Assembly (NCBI RefSeq): GCF_025642975.1
Contig: NZ_JANZKJ010000004.1
Span: 186,001-250,000, forward strand
Origin: Pseudomonas sp. RIT-PI-S
Lineage (GTDB): Bacteria; Pseudomonadota; Gammaproteobacteria; Pseudomonadales; Pseudomonadaceae
Reading direction: 5' to 3'
Length of the DNA stretch: 64,000 nt
Both the position numbers and the translations under genes were made by a program. Position 1 is the stretch's first letter. Each line of letters starts with the position of its first letter. Shown here in pieces: positions 44,525 to 52,913 of the stretch. Below the pieces are notes generated by a model. That model was given only the letters and a program-made list of their open reading frames with translations. It was not told the DNA's origin and did no database searches.

Positions 44525-44935
44525 ATGTCTTCTGTGATTGCCCTGTCCGTTGCCACGTTCTCCAAGGCCGAATGCGCGGCAGGTTTGCGCGCGGCCGTGG
44601 CAATTCTGGACAAGTGGCAGGCATCGATCGACCAGGCCTGCCGCATCTTGCGGATTTCGCGCAGCACCCATGCCCGTGCCAAGCAACCGGACCCCGCCTG
44701 GGCGGTGACGCTCGACGGCGATCAGATGCAGCGTGTGAGCCTGGTGCTGAACATCCATGCCGCGTTGCGGCTGGTGTTCGATAACCCGGAAAACGTCTAC
44801 GGCTTCGTCCGCATGGCCAACCATCATGAATACTTCAACGGCCGCTCGCCGCTGGAAATCATGGCCCAGGGCGACATGATCTCGCTCTACGAAACCTTCC
44901 GCCGCATCGATGCGCTCCGGGGCGGCCTGTGGTAA
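44525..44935 (+). CDS. Xre/MbcA/ParS-family antitoxin
   Basis: The 136-residue protein has an N-terminal DNA-binding region (ILDKWQASIDQACRILRISR) and the C-terminal toxin-binding region of the MbcA/ParS/Xre family (IHAALRLVFDNPENVYGFVR, FNGRSPLEIMAQGDMISLYE). It neutralises the RES toxin encoded immediately downstream and probably represses the operon through the two palindromes before it. Its stop overlaps the toxin start by 7 bases. AGAGG precedes the ATG. Confidence 0.93.
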   Translation: MSSVIALSVATFSKAECAAGLRAAVAILDKWQASIDQACRILRISRSTHARAKQPDPAWAVTLDGDQMQRVSLVLNIHAALRLVFDNPENVYGFVRMANHHEYFNGRSPLEIMAQGDMISLYETFRRIDALRGGLW

Positions 44936-45621
44936 GTGCAGGGGAGCTACCCGAGCGTCCAGGGGCGGCGGGGCAGGCGTGGCGGCTGGTCAACTCCCGG
45001 TTCCCGCCCATCGCCCTGTTCGACGACGTGGCAGATGCTGCCGCCTTCGAGGCGCTGTACCAGATCCAGGCCCTGACCAACCCGCGCCTGCAGAACGAGG
45101 CCGGCCGCCTGGAATTGATTGCCCGCACGGAAATCCCCTTCGGCATTCCGGGATGTTCCTACGCAACCGCTCCCTTCACCCACGTGAACCCCGCCGGCTC
45201 GCGGTTCAGCGATGGCACCTTCGGCGTGCTCTACCTGGCCGCGAGCATGGAAACCGCGCTGGCCGAGGTGACCCATCACCAGAACCGCTACTGGGCAGCG
45301 GTCGATGGCCTCAACTATGAGCGCTTCGTGTTCCGCGGCCTGGCGTGCCAGTTCAGCGAGAGGCACATGCTCGACGCCATAGGGTTGCCGCTCACCGACC
45401 CGATCTACGATCCCGAGGATTACAGCGCCTCCCGGCGCCTAGGCCATGCGCTTCGCAAGGCCGGGCGGCCGGGGCTACGCTATCACTCGGTCCGCGACCC
45501 CGGCCGGGATTGCTGGGCGCTGATGACCCCGCGCCCGGTGACCTCCATCGTTCAGGCCGCTCATTACGAAATGGTCTGGAACGGTGGGATCACCAGCGTG
45601 AGCCGCATCAGCGAGGTGTGA
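44929..45621 (+). CDS. RES-domain NAD+ phosphorylase toxin
   Basis: The 230-residue protein has the RES core GSRFSDGTFGVLYLAASMETALAE. Arg92, Tyr102 and Glu113 have the spacing of the Arg-Tyr-Glu NAD-site residues described for RES toxins. The late Ser is in RPVTSIV. Such toxins degrade NAD+ and stop growth unless held by the Xre-type partner. It starts with GTG at 44929 inside the antitoxin stop, a normal coupling for this module. All key residues are intact. Confidence 0.93.
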   Translation: MVSAGELPERPGAAGQAWRLVNSRFPPIALFDDVADAAAFEALYQIQALTNPRLQNEAGRLELIARTEIPFGIPGCSYATAPFTHVNPAGSRFSDGTFGVLYLAASMETALAEVTHHQNRYWAAVDGLNYERFVFRGLACQFSERHMLDAIGLPLTDPIYDPEDYSASRRLGHALRKAGRPGLRYHSVRDPGRDCWALMTPRPVTSIVQAAHYEMVWNGGITSVSRISEV

Positions 45622-45630
45622 AGGGCTGCG

Positions 45631-47514
45631 CTACAAAATGAACCGCGCCACCTTACCGTTCAGGTCGCCGGCGCGTTCCTGCAGGTTGCGCGCCTGGTGC
45701 TCGGCGCTTTGCGCGCTGTCCACCAGTTCCTCGCCCAACGACTTGATGGTCACCACGTTGCGGGTGATTTCTTCGGTCACCGAAGACTGCTCCTCGGCGG
45801 CCGAAGCGATCTGCTGAGACATCCCGGAAATTTCGTCCGCCGAGGCCGTGATGGCTTCCAGCGAGGCGCACGCCTGCTGGGCATCGCCCACACTGCGCTG
45901 GGCCAGGCCGGTGCTGGTGGCCATGCGGTTCACCGCGTCCTGGGTGATGCGCTGGATGTTGGACACCGTGCTCTGGATAGACTTGGTCGACTCCTGGGTG
46001 CGCTGGGACAGCATGCGCACTTCGTCGGCTACCACGGCAAAGCCGCGACCCTGCTCGCCGGCGCGGGCCGCTTCGATGGCTGCGTTGAGGGCCAGCAGGT
46101 TGGTTTGCTCGGCAATCCCCTGGATGCTGGTGAGCACGCTGGTGATCGACTGCGAGTATTCGCTCAGCTCGTTGACCACGGTGGTGGCCGCGCAGATCTC
46201 CCCAGACAGGTCGGCGATCGAGCCTTGGGTCTTGCGCACCAGCTCCAGACCTTGAAGGCTGCTCACCGACGACTGTTGCGCCGAGGCCGCGGTGCGCTCG
46301 GCATTGCCGGCGATTTCCTGGGTCGCGCTGGCCATTTCGGTCACCGCGGTCGCCACCAGCGTCAGCTCTTGCTGCAACTGTTCGAGGCTTTTCGCCGAGT
46401 CGCTGCTGCGATCGAGCACCTTGCTCGACTCCTGGTCGATGTCCACGGCCTGCTGGCGCACATGGCCGATCAGCGTATGCAGGCTACCAACGAACTGGTT
46501 GAAGTGGCGGCCCAGTTCACCGACTTCGTCACGCGATTGCTCGGCGATACGCTGAGTCAGGTCACCATCGCCGTTGGCGATCACCTGCAGGCTCTCGGAC
46601 ATCGCCCCCAATGGCCGCAGCAGCCACACGCAGAGGGCGTTCACCAGCAACAGCGACACCACCAGAATGGCCACCAGAGTGCCAAGGCTGACCCACAGGC
46701 TGGTGCGCAGCGGTGCCAGCAGCTCGTCGTGATCCAGCACCATCACCAGCTTCTGCTGTTGATGATTGATCGGCACCACATACAGCCGCTCGCCCTGCTC
46801 GGTGAGCAGGAAGTTCGCGCCTTCGCTGGCCGCGAGGGACTGCAGGGCGTTCGCGGTCAAGGCCGGATACAGGCTGTCGACTGGCTTGTCCAGCACGCTT
46901 TGATCGTTGTGGCCGAGCACCACGCCGTTGCGATCGACGAAGAACGCCGAGCCGTTGCCCGGAAGCTTGATCTGTTTAAGCTGGCCGAGGATCTCCTTCA
47001 TGCTTACGTCCGCGCCGAGCACACCGACGGTGGAGCCGTTATAGGCCAGCACCTTGCCCAGCGAGAGCACGAAGCTTTGCGTGGCGGCGGCCACGGAGGG
47101 GGTGGAGAAGTACACGTCGCCGGGGGCGGCCAATGCTTGCTGGTACCACTTCCAGCGGCGCGGATCGTTGTTATCCGCTGGCAGGCTAACGCCGTTGGCG
47201 TTGATCTGGGTGCCGTCCGGGCGGGCCAGGAACACGTTATCGAAGCCTCCGGCCACCTTCGCTTGCTGGATTTGCAGCGGCAGGTCGGCGGGGTTGGCGG
47301 TGGCGGCCACCGAGGCCATGGCCAGCTGCTTGCTGGTCAGCCAGTAGCTCACATTGGCGGCGAATACCTTACCGGTATTGCTGACCTGGCTGGCGATGTC
47401 CGCTTCCAGGGTGTTTTTGCTTTCAACGTAATGGGTTGCGGTCAGGCTGATGCCCACCAATAGCAATGCAGCACTGGCCGACAACGCCAGCTTCTTGCCT
47501 AGAGTCAACTTCAT
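45631..47514 (-). CDS. Methyl-accepting chemotaxis receptor with dCache sensor
   Basis: The 627-residue receptor has a membrane helix at about 8-28, a periplasmic dCache domain (about 33-290), and a second helix with [24 protein letters not shown] and a cytoplasmic signalling hairpin with [20 protein letters not shown] follow. The segment [13 protein letters not shown] is where amino-acid-sensing dCache receptors have YDPRxRPWY. Two of those ligand-contact positions differ, so the ligand may not be a free amino acid. I start at ATG 47514 (family N-terminus); the open frame back to 47724 is not receptor-like. Confidence 0.92.
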   Translation of the reverse strand: MKLTLGKKLALSASAALLLVGISLTATHYVESKNTLEADIASQVSNTGKVFAANVSYWLTSKQLAMASVAATANPADLPLQIQQAKVAGGFDNVFLARPDGTQINANGVSLPADNNDPRRWKWYQQALAAPGDVYFSTPSVAAATQSFVLSLGKVLAYNGSTVGVLGADVSMKEILGQLKQIKLPGNGSAFFVDRNGVVLGHNDQSVLDKPVDSLYPALTANALQSLAASEGANFLLTEQGERLYVVPINHQQQKLVMVLDHDELLAPLRTSLWVSLGTLVAILVVSLLLVNALCVWLLRPLGAMSESLQVIANGDGDLTQRIAEQSRDEVGELGRHFNQFVGSLHTLIGHVRQQAVDIDQESSKVLDRSSDSAKSLEQLQQELTLVATAVTEMASATQEIAGNAERTAASAQQSSVSSLQGLELVRKTQGSIADLSGEICAATTVVNELSEYSQSITSVLTSIQGIAEQTNLLALNAAIEAARAGEQGRGFAVVADEVRMLSQRTQESTKSIQSTVSNIQRITQDAVNRMATSTGLAQRSVGDAQQACASLEAITASADEISGMSQQIASAAEEQSSVTEEITRNVVTIKSLGEELVDSAQSAEHQARNLQERAGDLNGKVARFIL

Positions 47515-47854
47515 CGAACACCTTGCGGGGCAGTAGGAGCCGGCTGCAAAACGCAGCCGAAAAGGCTCGGTGCCGGCGTATCGGCCTGGCTGAGTAGAAC
47601 TCGAGCCGTTTTGTCGAGCGCTCACACACTCGCGGGCAACTTCGCACCGCCACACTGTAAAGCCCGGTAAATTTTTGACGACGTTTGCGTACAACTCCTG
47701 CGCTTGCAGTCGAGTGGTATCCACGGTGCTCTATCGCGGCGCTATTTGTAACGGCCCCGGCTTATTTACACATAATGTGCAGATAGTTATTGCCCATCTC
47801 CCATGTTCTTATCCGGCCGTTATTGGTTTCCATGGCGTTGTGGGTGGGGCAACT
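47515..47854. other. Divergent promoter region
   Basis: This spacer separates the chemoreceptor from the orphan gene at 47855. It is partly AT-rich near 47740-47820. A candidate promoter for the rightward genes is TTTACA at 47765-47770 with TATTGC 17 bases later; the -10 match is poor. No gene is supported here. Confidence 0.4.
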
Positions 47855-48292
47855 ATGTTTCTGGTGCATAAAAAAGGCTTCGTGCCTGGCAGCAAGATGA
47901 TGGGCGGGCTGTTGCCCTACGACTTTTTCTGTGAAGACGACCCCTCCATAAACCTGTTCGTGTTCACCGGCTCCGATTCGAACGACGGGGCCAGGGGCGA
48001 GCAGACGCTCTGGGCGTTTTCCCGCCTGGAGCGGTTCGAAGCCATGCTCGGTTCCTTCGGCGCCGGCGCCGCGGGCACGGGCTGGTTCCAGCGGGTGAAC
48101 GTACTCACCGGCCCCTCTCACAACGGCACCGGCGCGCTGCGCTTTCAAGAGGTGGCCCGGGTGGTGAAGCACGAGGGCATGGAGCACGGCAAGCCCTGCA
48201 AGCCTGAATATGAAATTCATACATGCGAGGGCGACCGTTATTTCACTCGCCCCGTAACGCAGTGGCAGTCGCGGGTTATTTATGAATATTGA
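47855..48292 (+). CDS. Unrecognised soluble protein overlapping the BamA paralogue
   Basis: The 145-residue product has no signal peptide or membrane helix. It contains several Gly/aromatic stretches (MMGGLLPYDFFCEDDPSINL, GTGWFQRVNVLTGPSHNGTG) and three cysteines. I recognise no family. The ATG at 47855 is supported by a GGGG-rich site; the frame upstream is not protein-like. It overlaps the next gene by 11 bases, so the two are very likely translated together, which ties its role to that BamA-like protein. It could be an accessory factor, a cargo or a toxin; the sequence does not decide. Confidence 0.7.
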   Translation: MFLVHKKGFVPGSKMMGGLLPYDFFCEDDPSINLFVFTGSDSNDGARGEQTLWAFSRLERFEAMLGSFGAGAAGTGWFQRVNVLTGPSHNGTGALRFQEVARVVKHEGMEHGKPCKPEYEIHTCEGDRYFTRPVTQWQSRVIYEY

Positions 48293-50696
48293 TTCATTGT
48301 TGGTGAGTGTTTTGCGCTTTGTACCACGGCCAACAATGCCGGCAACGTTCTCGCTTGCGGCCGTGCTGTTTGCCGGTACCGCTTACGCCGAGTCCTTCAC
48401 CATCTCCGATATTCGTGTCAATGGCCTGCAGCGGGTGTCCGCCGGCAGCGTCTTCGGCGCCCTGCCCCTGAACGTGGGCGAAGAGGCCGATGACCGCAAG
48501 CTGGTGGACTCCACGCGTGCGCTGTTCAAGACCGGGTTCTTCCAGGACATTCAACTGGGGCGCGACGGTAACGTCCTGGTGATCAACGTAGTGGAGCGGC
48601 CGTCGGTCGCCAGCATCGAGATCGAAGGCAACAAGGCCATTTCCACCGAAGACCTGCTCAAGGGCCTGAAACAATCGGGCCTGGCCGAAGGGGAAATCTT
48701 CCAGCGCGCCACCCTCGAAGGCGTGCGTAACGAACTTCAGCGCCAGTACGTCGCCCAGGGCCGCTACTCGGCCACGGTAGATACCGAGGTGGTGACCCAG
48801 CCGCGCAACCGCGTGGGCCTGAAGATCAAGATCAACGAAGGCACGGTCGCGGCGATCCAGCACATCAACGTGGTGGGCAACACCGTGTTCCCCGAGCAGG
48901 ACCTGGTCGACCTGTTCGAGCTGAAAACCACCAACTGGCTGTCGTTCTTCAAGAACGACGACAAGTACGCCCGCGAGAAACTGTCCGGTGACCTGGAGCG
49001 GCTGCGTTCCTATTACCTGGACCGCGGCTACATCAACATGGACATCGCTTCCACCCAGGTGTCGATCACCCCGGACAAGAAACATGTCTACATCACCGTC
49101 AACGTGAACGAAGGCGAGAAGTACAAGGTCCGCGACGTCAAGCTCAGCGGCGACCTGAAGGTGCCCGAGCAGCAGATCCAGGACCTGATGCTGGTCAAGC
49201 CCGGCCAGGTGTTCTCGCGCAAGGTGATGACGTCCACCTCGGACCTGATCACCCGTCGCCTGGGCAACGAAGGCTACACCTTCGCCAACGTCAACGGCGT
49301 GCCGCAGCCGCACAACGAAGACCACACCGTGGACATCACCTTCGTGGTGGACCCCGGCAAGCGTGCCTACGTAAACCGCGTGAACTTCCGCGGCAACACC
49401 AAGACCGAAGACGAAGTGCTGCGCCGTGAAATGCGCCAGATGGAAGGCGGCTGGGCGTCGACCTACCTGATCGACCAGTCCAAGACGCGCCTGGAGCGCC
49501 TGGGCTACTTCAAGGAAGTGAACGTCGAAACCCCGGCGGTGCCTGGCACCGACGACCAGGTGGACGTGAACTACACCGTGGAAGAGCAACCCTCGGGCTC
49601 GATCACCGCCAGCGTGGGCTTCGCCCAGAGCGCGGGGCTGATCCTCGGTGGCTCGATCAGCCAGAGCAACTTCCTGGGCACGGGTAACCAGGTGAGCATC
49701 GGCCTCACCCGTTCCGAATACCAAAGCAGCTACAACTTCGGCTTCACCAATCCGTATTTCACCCCAGACGGGGTGAGCCTCGGATACAACGTGTTCTACA
49801 AGAGCACCGACTACAGCAAGCTCTACGACGATGACGATGTTTCCTATTACGCCATCAACAGCCTGGGCACCGGCATCACCCTGGGCTACCCCATCAGCGA
49901 AACCTCGCGGCTGACCTACGGGGTGTCCGTGCAGCACGATTCCCTCGACCTGGGCACCTATAGCGCAGACGAGCTGTACGATTTCGTGCAACGCGAGGGC
50001 AGCGAGTTCACCAACTTCAAGGCCACCGTCGGCTGGTCGCAGTCGGCGCTCAATCGCGGCACGCTGCCAACCAAGGGTTATTCGCAGAACCTGAGTTTGA
50101 TGAGCACCATCCCCGGCAGCGACCTGCAGTTCTATAAGCTCGATTACGCAGGGCAGGTGTTCGCGCCCCTGGGCGACAACCAGGCGCTGCGCTTCCATAC
50201 CAAGCTGGGCTACGGTAACGGCTACGGCGGCACCGACGGGCTGCCGTTCTATGAAAACTACCTGGCCGGCGGCCTGAACTCAGTGCGCGGCTTCAAGGAC
50301 AGCACCCTCGGCGCGCGCAGCACTCCGGCCACCGGCAACTACAGCAGCATGGGCCAGGCTTACTACAGCGACCGCGACACCGATGCCTTGGGCGGCAACA
50401 TCATGATCACCGGCGGGGTGGAGTACCTCTTCCCGCTGCCGTTCATCAAGGATCAGAAATCGGTCCGCACCAGCCTGTTCTGGGATGCCGGCACTGTGTA
50501 CAGCAGCAAGTGCTACCTTTCCACCACCGAGAATTGCGGCGGCGTGGACCTCAGCGAAATGGCCAGCTCGCTGGGGGTAGGCGTGACCTGGTATTCAGCC
50601 CTTGGCCCGTTGAGCTTCAGCCTGGCCCTGCCGGTGAAAAAGCCCTCCGGCGCCGAAACCCAGGTGTTCCAGTTCTCGCTGGGGCAAACGTTCTGA
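48282..50696 (+). CDS. BamA-type outer-membrane assembly factor (paralogue)
   Basis: The 804-residue Omp85 protein has a signal peptide ending GTAYA (start possibly at Met19). POTRA domains begin ESFTISDIRVNGLQRVSAGS, and a 16-stranded barrel follows with the conserved VRGF loop motif (GGLNSVRGFKDSTLGARS) and terminal Phe. By recall it is very close to the housekeeping Pseudomonas BamA over the POTRA part. None of the normal neighbours (rseP, skp, lpxD) is here, so this should be a second copy. The surface-loop regions (for example near DYSKLYDDDDVSYYA) appear to differ most. Confidence 0.92.
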   Translation: MNIDSLLVSVLRFVPRPTMPATFSLAAVLFAGTAYAESFTISDIRVNGLQRVSAGSVFGALPLNVGEEADDRKLVDSTRALFKTGFFQDIQLGRDGNVLVINVVERPSVASIEIEGNKAISTEDLLKGLKQSGLAEGEIFQRATLEGVRNELQRQYVAQGRYSATVDTEVVTQPRNRVGLKIKINEGTVAAIQHINVVGNTVFPEQDLVDLFELKTTNWLSFFKNDDKYAREKLSGDLERLRSYYLDRGYINMDIASTQVSITPDKKHVYITVNVNEGEKYKVRDVKLSGDLKVPEQQIQDLMLVKPGQVFSRKVMTSTSDLITRRLGNEGYTFANVNGVPQPHNEDHTVDITFVVDPGKRAYVNRVNFRGNTKTEDEVLRREMRQMEGGWASTYLIDQSKTRLERLGYFKEVNVETPAVPGTDDQVDVNYTVEEQPSGSITASVGFAQSAGLILGGSISQSNFLGTGNQVSIGLTRSEYQSSYNFGFTNPYFTPDGVSLGYNVFYKSTDYSKLYDDDDVSYYAINSLGTGITLGYPISETSRLTYGVSVQHDSLDLGTYSADELYDFVQREGSEFTNFKATVGWSQSALNRGTLPTKGYSQNLSLMSTIPGSDLQFYKLDYAGQVFAPLGDNQALRFHTKLGYGNGYGGTDGLPFYENYLAGGLNSVRGFKDSTLGARSTPATGNYSSMGQAYYSDRDTDALGGNIMITGGVEYLFPLPFIKDQKSVRTSLFWDAGTVYSSKCYLSTTENCGGVDLSEMASSLGVGVTWYSALGPLSFSLALPVKKPSGAETQVFQFSLGQTF

Positions 50697-50773
50697 TCGC
50701 GTGTTCCCGTGGCTCGCGCTCGGCCCCACGTGGATGAACCGGGGGCGCGGGCGTTGGCCCGCGAACCGGCGCG

Positions 50774-51925
50774 CTACCGCAATGGGCGGAAAAACGCTCG
50801 TATTTCCTCGGCCAACGCCTGCGGCTGTTCCATCGCAGCGAAGTGGCCGCCTTTGCTCATGCGGGTGAAGCGCTGCACGTTGAAGCACCGCTGTACCCAA
50901 CTGCGCGGCGGCATGGACAGCTCCTTGGGAAACTGGGCCATGCCCAGCGGCGGCTGCACGCGCTCCCCGGGGGCGAAGTGCAGCGGGCGCTTGCGGCTTT
51001 CGAGGTACAGCCGTATGGACGAACCGATGCAGCCGGTGAACCAGTAGATCGAGAGGTTGGTGAGCAGGTCGTCGAGGGCGATGGCGTTGGCAATGTCGCC
51101 CTCGCAGTCACTCCAGGCATAGAATTTTTCCGCGATCCAGGCCGCCAGCCCGGCGGGGGAGTCGTTCAAGCCCACGGCGAGGCTCTGCGGCTTGGTGCCC
51201 TGGATCTTGCTGTAGGCCCCTTCCTGCTCTGCCCACGTGGCCAGCGTGTCGAGAAACCGCTGCTCCTCCTCGCTGAGCGGCGGTTGGCCATCGCCCAGGG
51301 GAGGGCGGTAAGCGCCCGGCAGGTAATTCAAATGCAGCCCCAGCACGTGCGCTGGGTAACGGTAGGCCAGCCAGCTGGACACCGCCGCGCCCCAGTCGCC
51401 GCCTTGGGCGCCGAAGCGCTGATACCCCAGCCCGGCCATCAGCTCGGCCCAAAGCCCAGCCACTTCGAACGGGCCGGTGCCCGGTTGCGCCGGGGCGGGC
51501 GAAAAACCGTAGCCGGGCAACGAGGGCACCACCACATCGAAGGCATCGGCGGCGTCGGCGCCATGGCTGGCGGGGTCTGTGAGCAGTGGGATAATCGCCT
51601 GCATCTCGATGAACGAGCCTGGCCAGCCATGGGTGAGGATCAGCGGCAACGGTGCCGGGCCCACGCCACGTTGGTGTACGAAATGCACGGTCTGCCCGCT
51701 TATCTCGGCGGTGAACTGGGGCAGGGCGTTGAGCCGTGCTTCCTGGGTGCGCCAGTCGAATTCGGTACCCCAGTAGGTCAGCAGCGAGCGTAGCCAGGGG
51801 AGGCTGGTGCCTTCCTGCCAGCCCTCACCGGGCATGCCCTCGACCCACCGGGTCCGCGCCAGGCGCTGTTGCAGATCCGCCAAGGCGGCATCGTCGATGG
51901 CGATAGCGAAAGGTTGAATGTTCAG
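50774..51925 (-). CDS. Epoxide hydrolase (EHN domain plus alpha/beta hydrolase)
   Basis: The protein has an N-terminal epoxide-hydrolase EHN domain and an alpha/beta hydrolase domain with oxyanion motif HGWPGS, nucleophile Asp in AQGGDWGAAVSS, and catalytic His in KGGHFAAMEQP. The conserved N-terminus NIQPFAIAIDDAALADLQQR runs upstream of the first usual start (TTG 51883). An in-frame TAG lies only four codons before a CTG at 51925. The real start is therefore probably CTG (383 residues), placed after AGAGGTGG; otherwise the gene has lost its start. It opens epoxide rings on an unknown substrate. Confidence 0.88.
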   Translation of the reverse strand: MNIQPFAIAIDDAALADLQQRLARTRWVEGMPGEGWQEGTSLPWLRSLLTYWGTEFDWRTQEARLNALPQFTAEISGQTVHFVHQRGVGPAPLPLILTHGWPGSFIEMQAIIPLLTDPASHGADAADAFDVVVPSLPGYGFSPAPAQPGTGPFEVAGLWAELMAGLGYQRFGAQGGDWGAAVSSWLAYRYPAHVLGLHLNYLPGAYRPPLGDGQPPLSEEEQRFLDTLATWAEQEGAYSKIQGTKPQSLAVGLNDSPAGLAAWIAEKFYAWSDCEGDIANAIALDDLLTNLSIYWFTGCIGSSIRLYLESRKRPLHFAPGERVQPPLGMAQFPKELSMPPRSWVQRCFNVQRFTRMSKGGHFAAMEQPQALAEEIRAFFRPLR

Positions 51926-52000
51926 GGGCCACCTCTAGCTTTCAGGGCAATGAAAGCCGTCAGTGTAGTAGTGCTATCGGGCAAGGGAGGGCTTGCCGGG

Positions 52001-52108
52001 TCACACCTGGGCGGCAACGCTGCGCCAGAGCTCGGCGTCCATGAACAGGAACAGGCAAACCCCCAGTGCCAGCATCAGCCACTGGACCCGCGACGGGCGC
52101 ATGCTCAT
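52001..52108 (-). CDS. 35-residue membrane micro-protein (second of coupled pair)
   Basis: From ATG 52108 the reverse strand encodes 35 residues: a short basic start (MSMRPSRVQ), one hydrophobic helix (WLMLALGVCLFLFM), then DAELWRSVAAQV. Its start codon overlaps the stop of the 45-residue ORF upstream (ATGA), which is strong evidence that both are translated. The family is unknown. It is below usual gene-finder length limits. Confidence 0.5.
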   Translation of the reverse strand: MSMRPSRVQWLMLALGVCLFLFMDAELWRSVAAQV

Positions 52109-52242
52109 GCTACCCACAACCAAGCGAGGGACAGGGCCCAGCCGCAGATGGCCGCGCAAGCCGCGGCAAGCAGGCAGCGATCCGCGTAGAAGCGCGAGGC
52201 AGGTAAGTGGGTTGGAGCGGTGTGATTGTGATTGCTTGGCAT
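52105..52242 (-). CDS. 45-residue membrane micro-protein (first of coupled pair)
   Basis: From ATG 52242 the reverse strand encodes 45 residues: a His/Asn/Pro-rich head (MPSNHNHTAPTHLPASRFYA) and one hydrophobic helix (LLAAACAAICGWALSLAWLW). A good ribosome-binding site AGGGGA stands about 8 bases before the start. The stop overlaps the start of the 35-residue ORF. The His-rich head could bind metal. It may form a small membrane complex with its partner. No homologue is known to me. Confidence 0.5.
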   Translation of the reverse strand: MPSNHNHTAPTHLPASRFYADRCLLAAACAAICGWALSLAWLWVA

Positions 52243-52322
52243 GGCTTATGTCCCCTTTTGCTATGAGGCGTATCGGCGTAACCAAGCGGTTCTTTATTAA
52301 AAAATCGACCATTAGTTCAACT

Positions 52323-52431
52323 ATTAATGGATCCGTTAATTCGGCCTTAGTTGGATCCTTAATGGTGGCTGAACGAATAATGGATCCGCGTAACCTGCTG
52401 GCAGCGAAAGAAAATTTTCATTGTTGGATCC
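52323..52431. repeat. Cluster of four TGGATCC motifs
   Basis: GGATCC occurs at 52329, 52353, 52382 and 52426, each preceded by T and three times followed by G. The first sits in an 18-bp near-palindrome ATTAATGGATCCGTTAAT (52323-52340, one mismatched pair). The region is AT-rich and lies directly upstream of the two micro-ORFs, so it may be an operator array. A 7-bp hairpin CACGCCC/GGGCGTG follows at 52440-52456. Confidence 0.6.
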
Positions 52432-52538
52432 GTTTCGCGCACGCCCTATGGGCGTGGAGTTACCCGCGAATAATCCACGCCGCTTCACGTCCAGGCGTGG
52501 CCTTTTCCCTTCGCCGATAACACCCGTTAAAAGACCGC

Positions 52539-52793
52539 CTACCAAGGATCGGAACTGATCGAGGCAGCGTTGCGCAGGGCTTCGAGGCGATGGCGGGAGA
52601 CGGTGCTGATGCGCTCGGCCATGGCTTTGCGCTGGCCCAGGTTGACCAGGCCAAAATCCGTCAGGCAATTGAGGTAGCCAGTGGCCTTGGCGGCGTTTTC
52701 GCGGATTTCCATGTAATCCGCGGCTTTATCTACGCCATCGAGCATGTGCCGCCAGGTAGGCGCGTGAATGTCGTCGAGACGGGAAGTCGGCAT
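52539..52793 (-). CDS. Small protein of unknown function
   Basis: The 84-residue protein is polar and probably helical (HAPTWRHMLDGVDKAADYME, NAAKATGYLNCLTDFGLVNL, RKAMAERISTVSRHRLEALR). It has no signal peptide or membrane segment and starts at ATG 52793. I do not recognise it beyond its protein-like composition, with normal codon use for the window. It is flanked by the GGATCC cluster and by the J-domain gene. Confidence 0.65.
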   Translation of the reverse strand: MPTSRLDDIHAPTWRHMLDGVDKAADYMEIRENAAKATGYLNCLTDFGLVNLGQRKAMAERISTVSRHRLEALRNAASISSDPW

Positions 52794-52913
52794 GGCCCAG
52801 GCTCCTCTTCATCGTATGCGTGAGCAGGGGGCCGTTGCCCCCCAGCGATTGGATGTACCCGTAATGACCATAGACCAATGGCCTTTAGGATGATTCCATC
52901 GCCGCGCTGAAGG

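Noticed and set aside
47675..47854. Longer version of the orphan gene starting near 47675
   Set aside because: The extra 60 residues are Cys-rich with no ribosome-binding site, and the start lies in the chemoreceptor promoter region. The ATG at 47855 is the better start.
48294..50198. 634-codon open frame on the reverse strand inside the BamA paralogue
   Set aside because: It is His/Val/Leu-rich antisense to a clearly conserved gene. It has no ribosome-binding site or family motifs and arises from GC-rich codon use.
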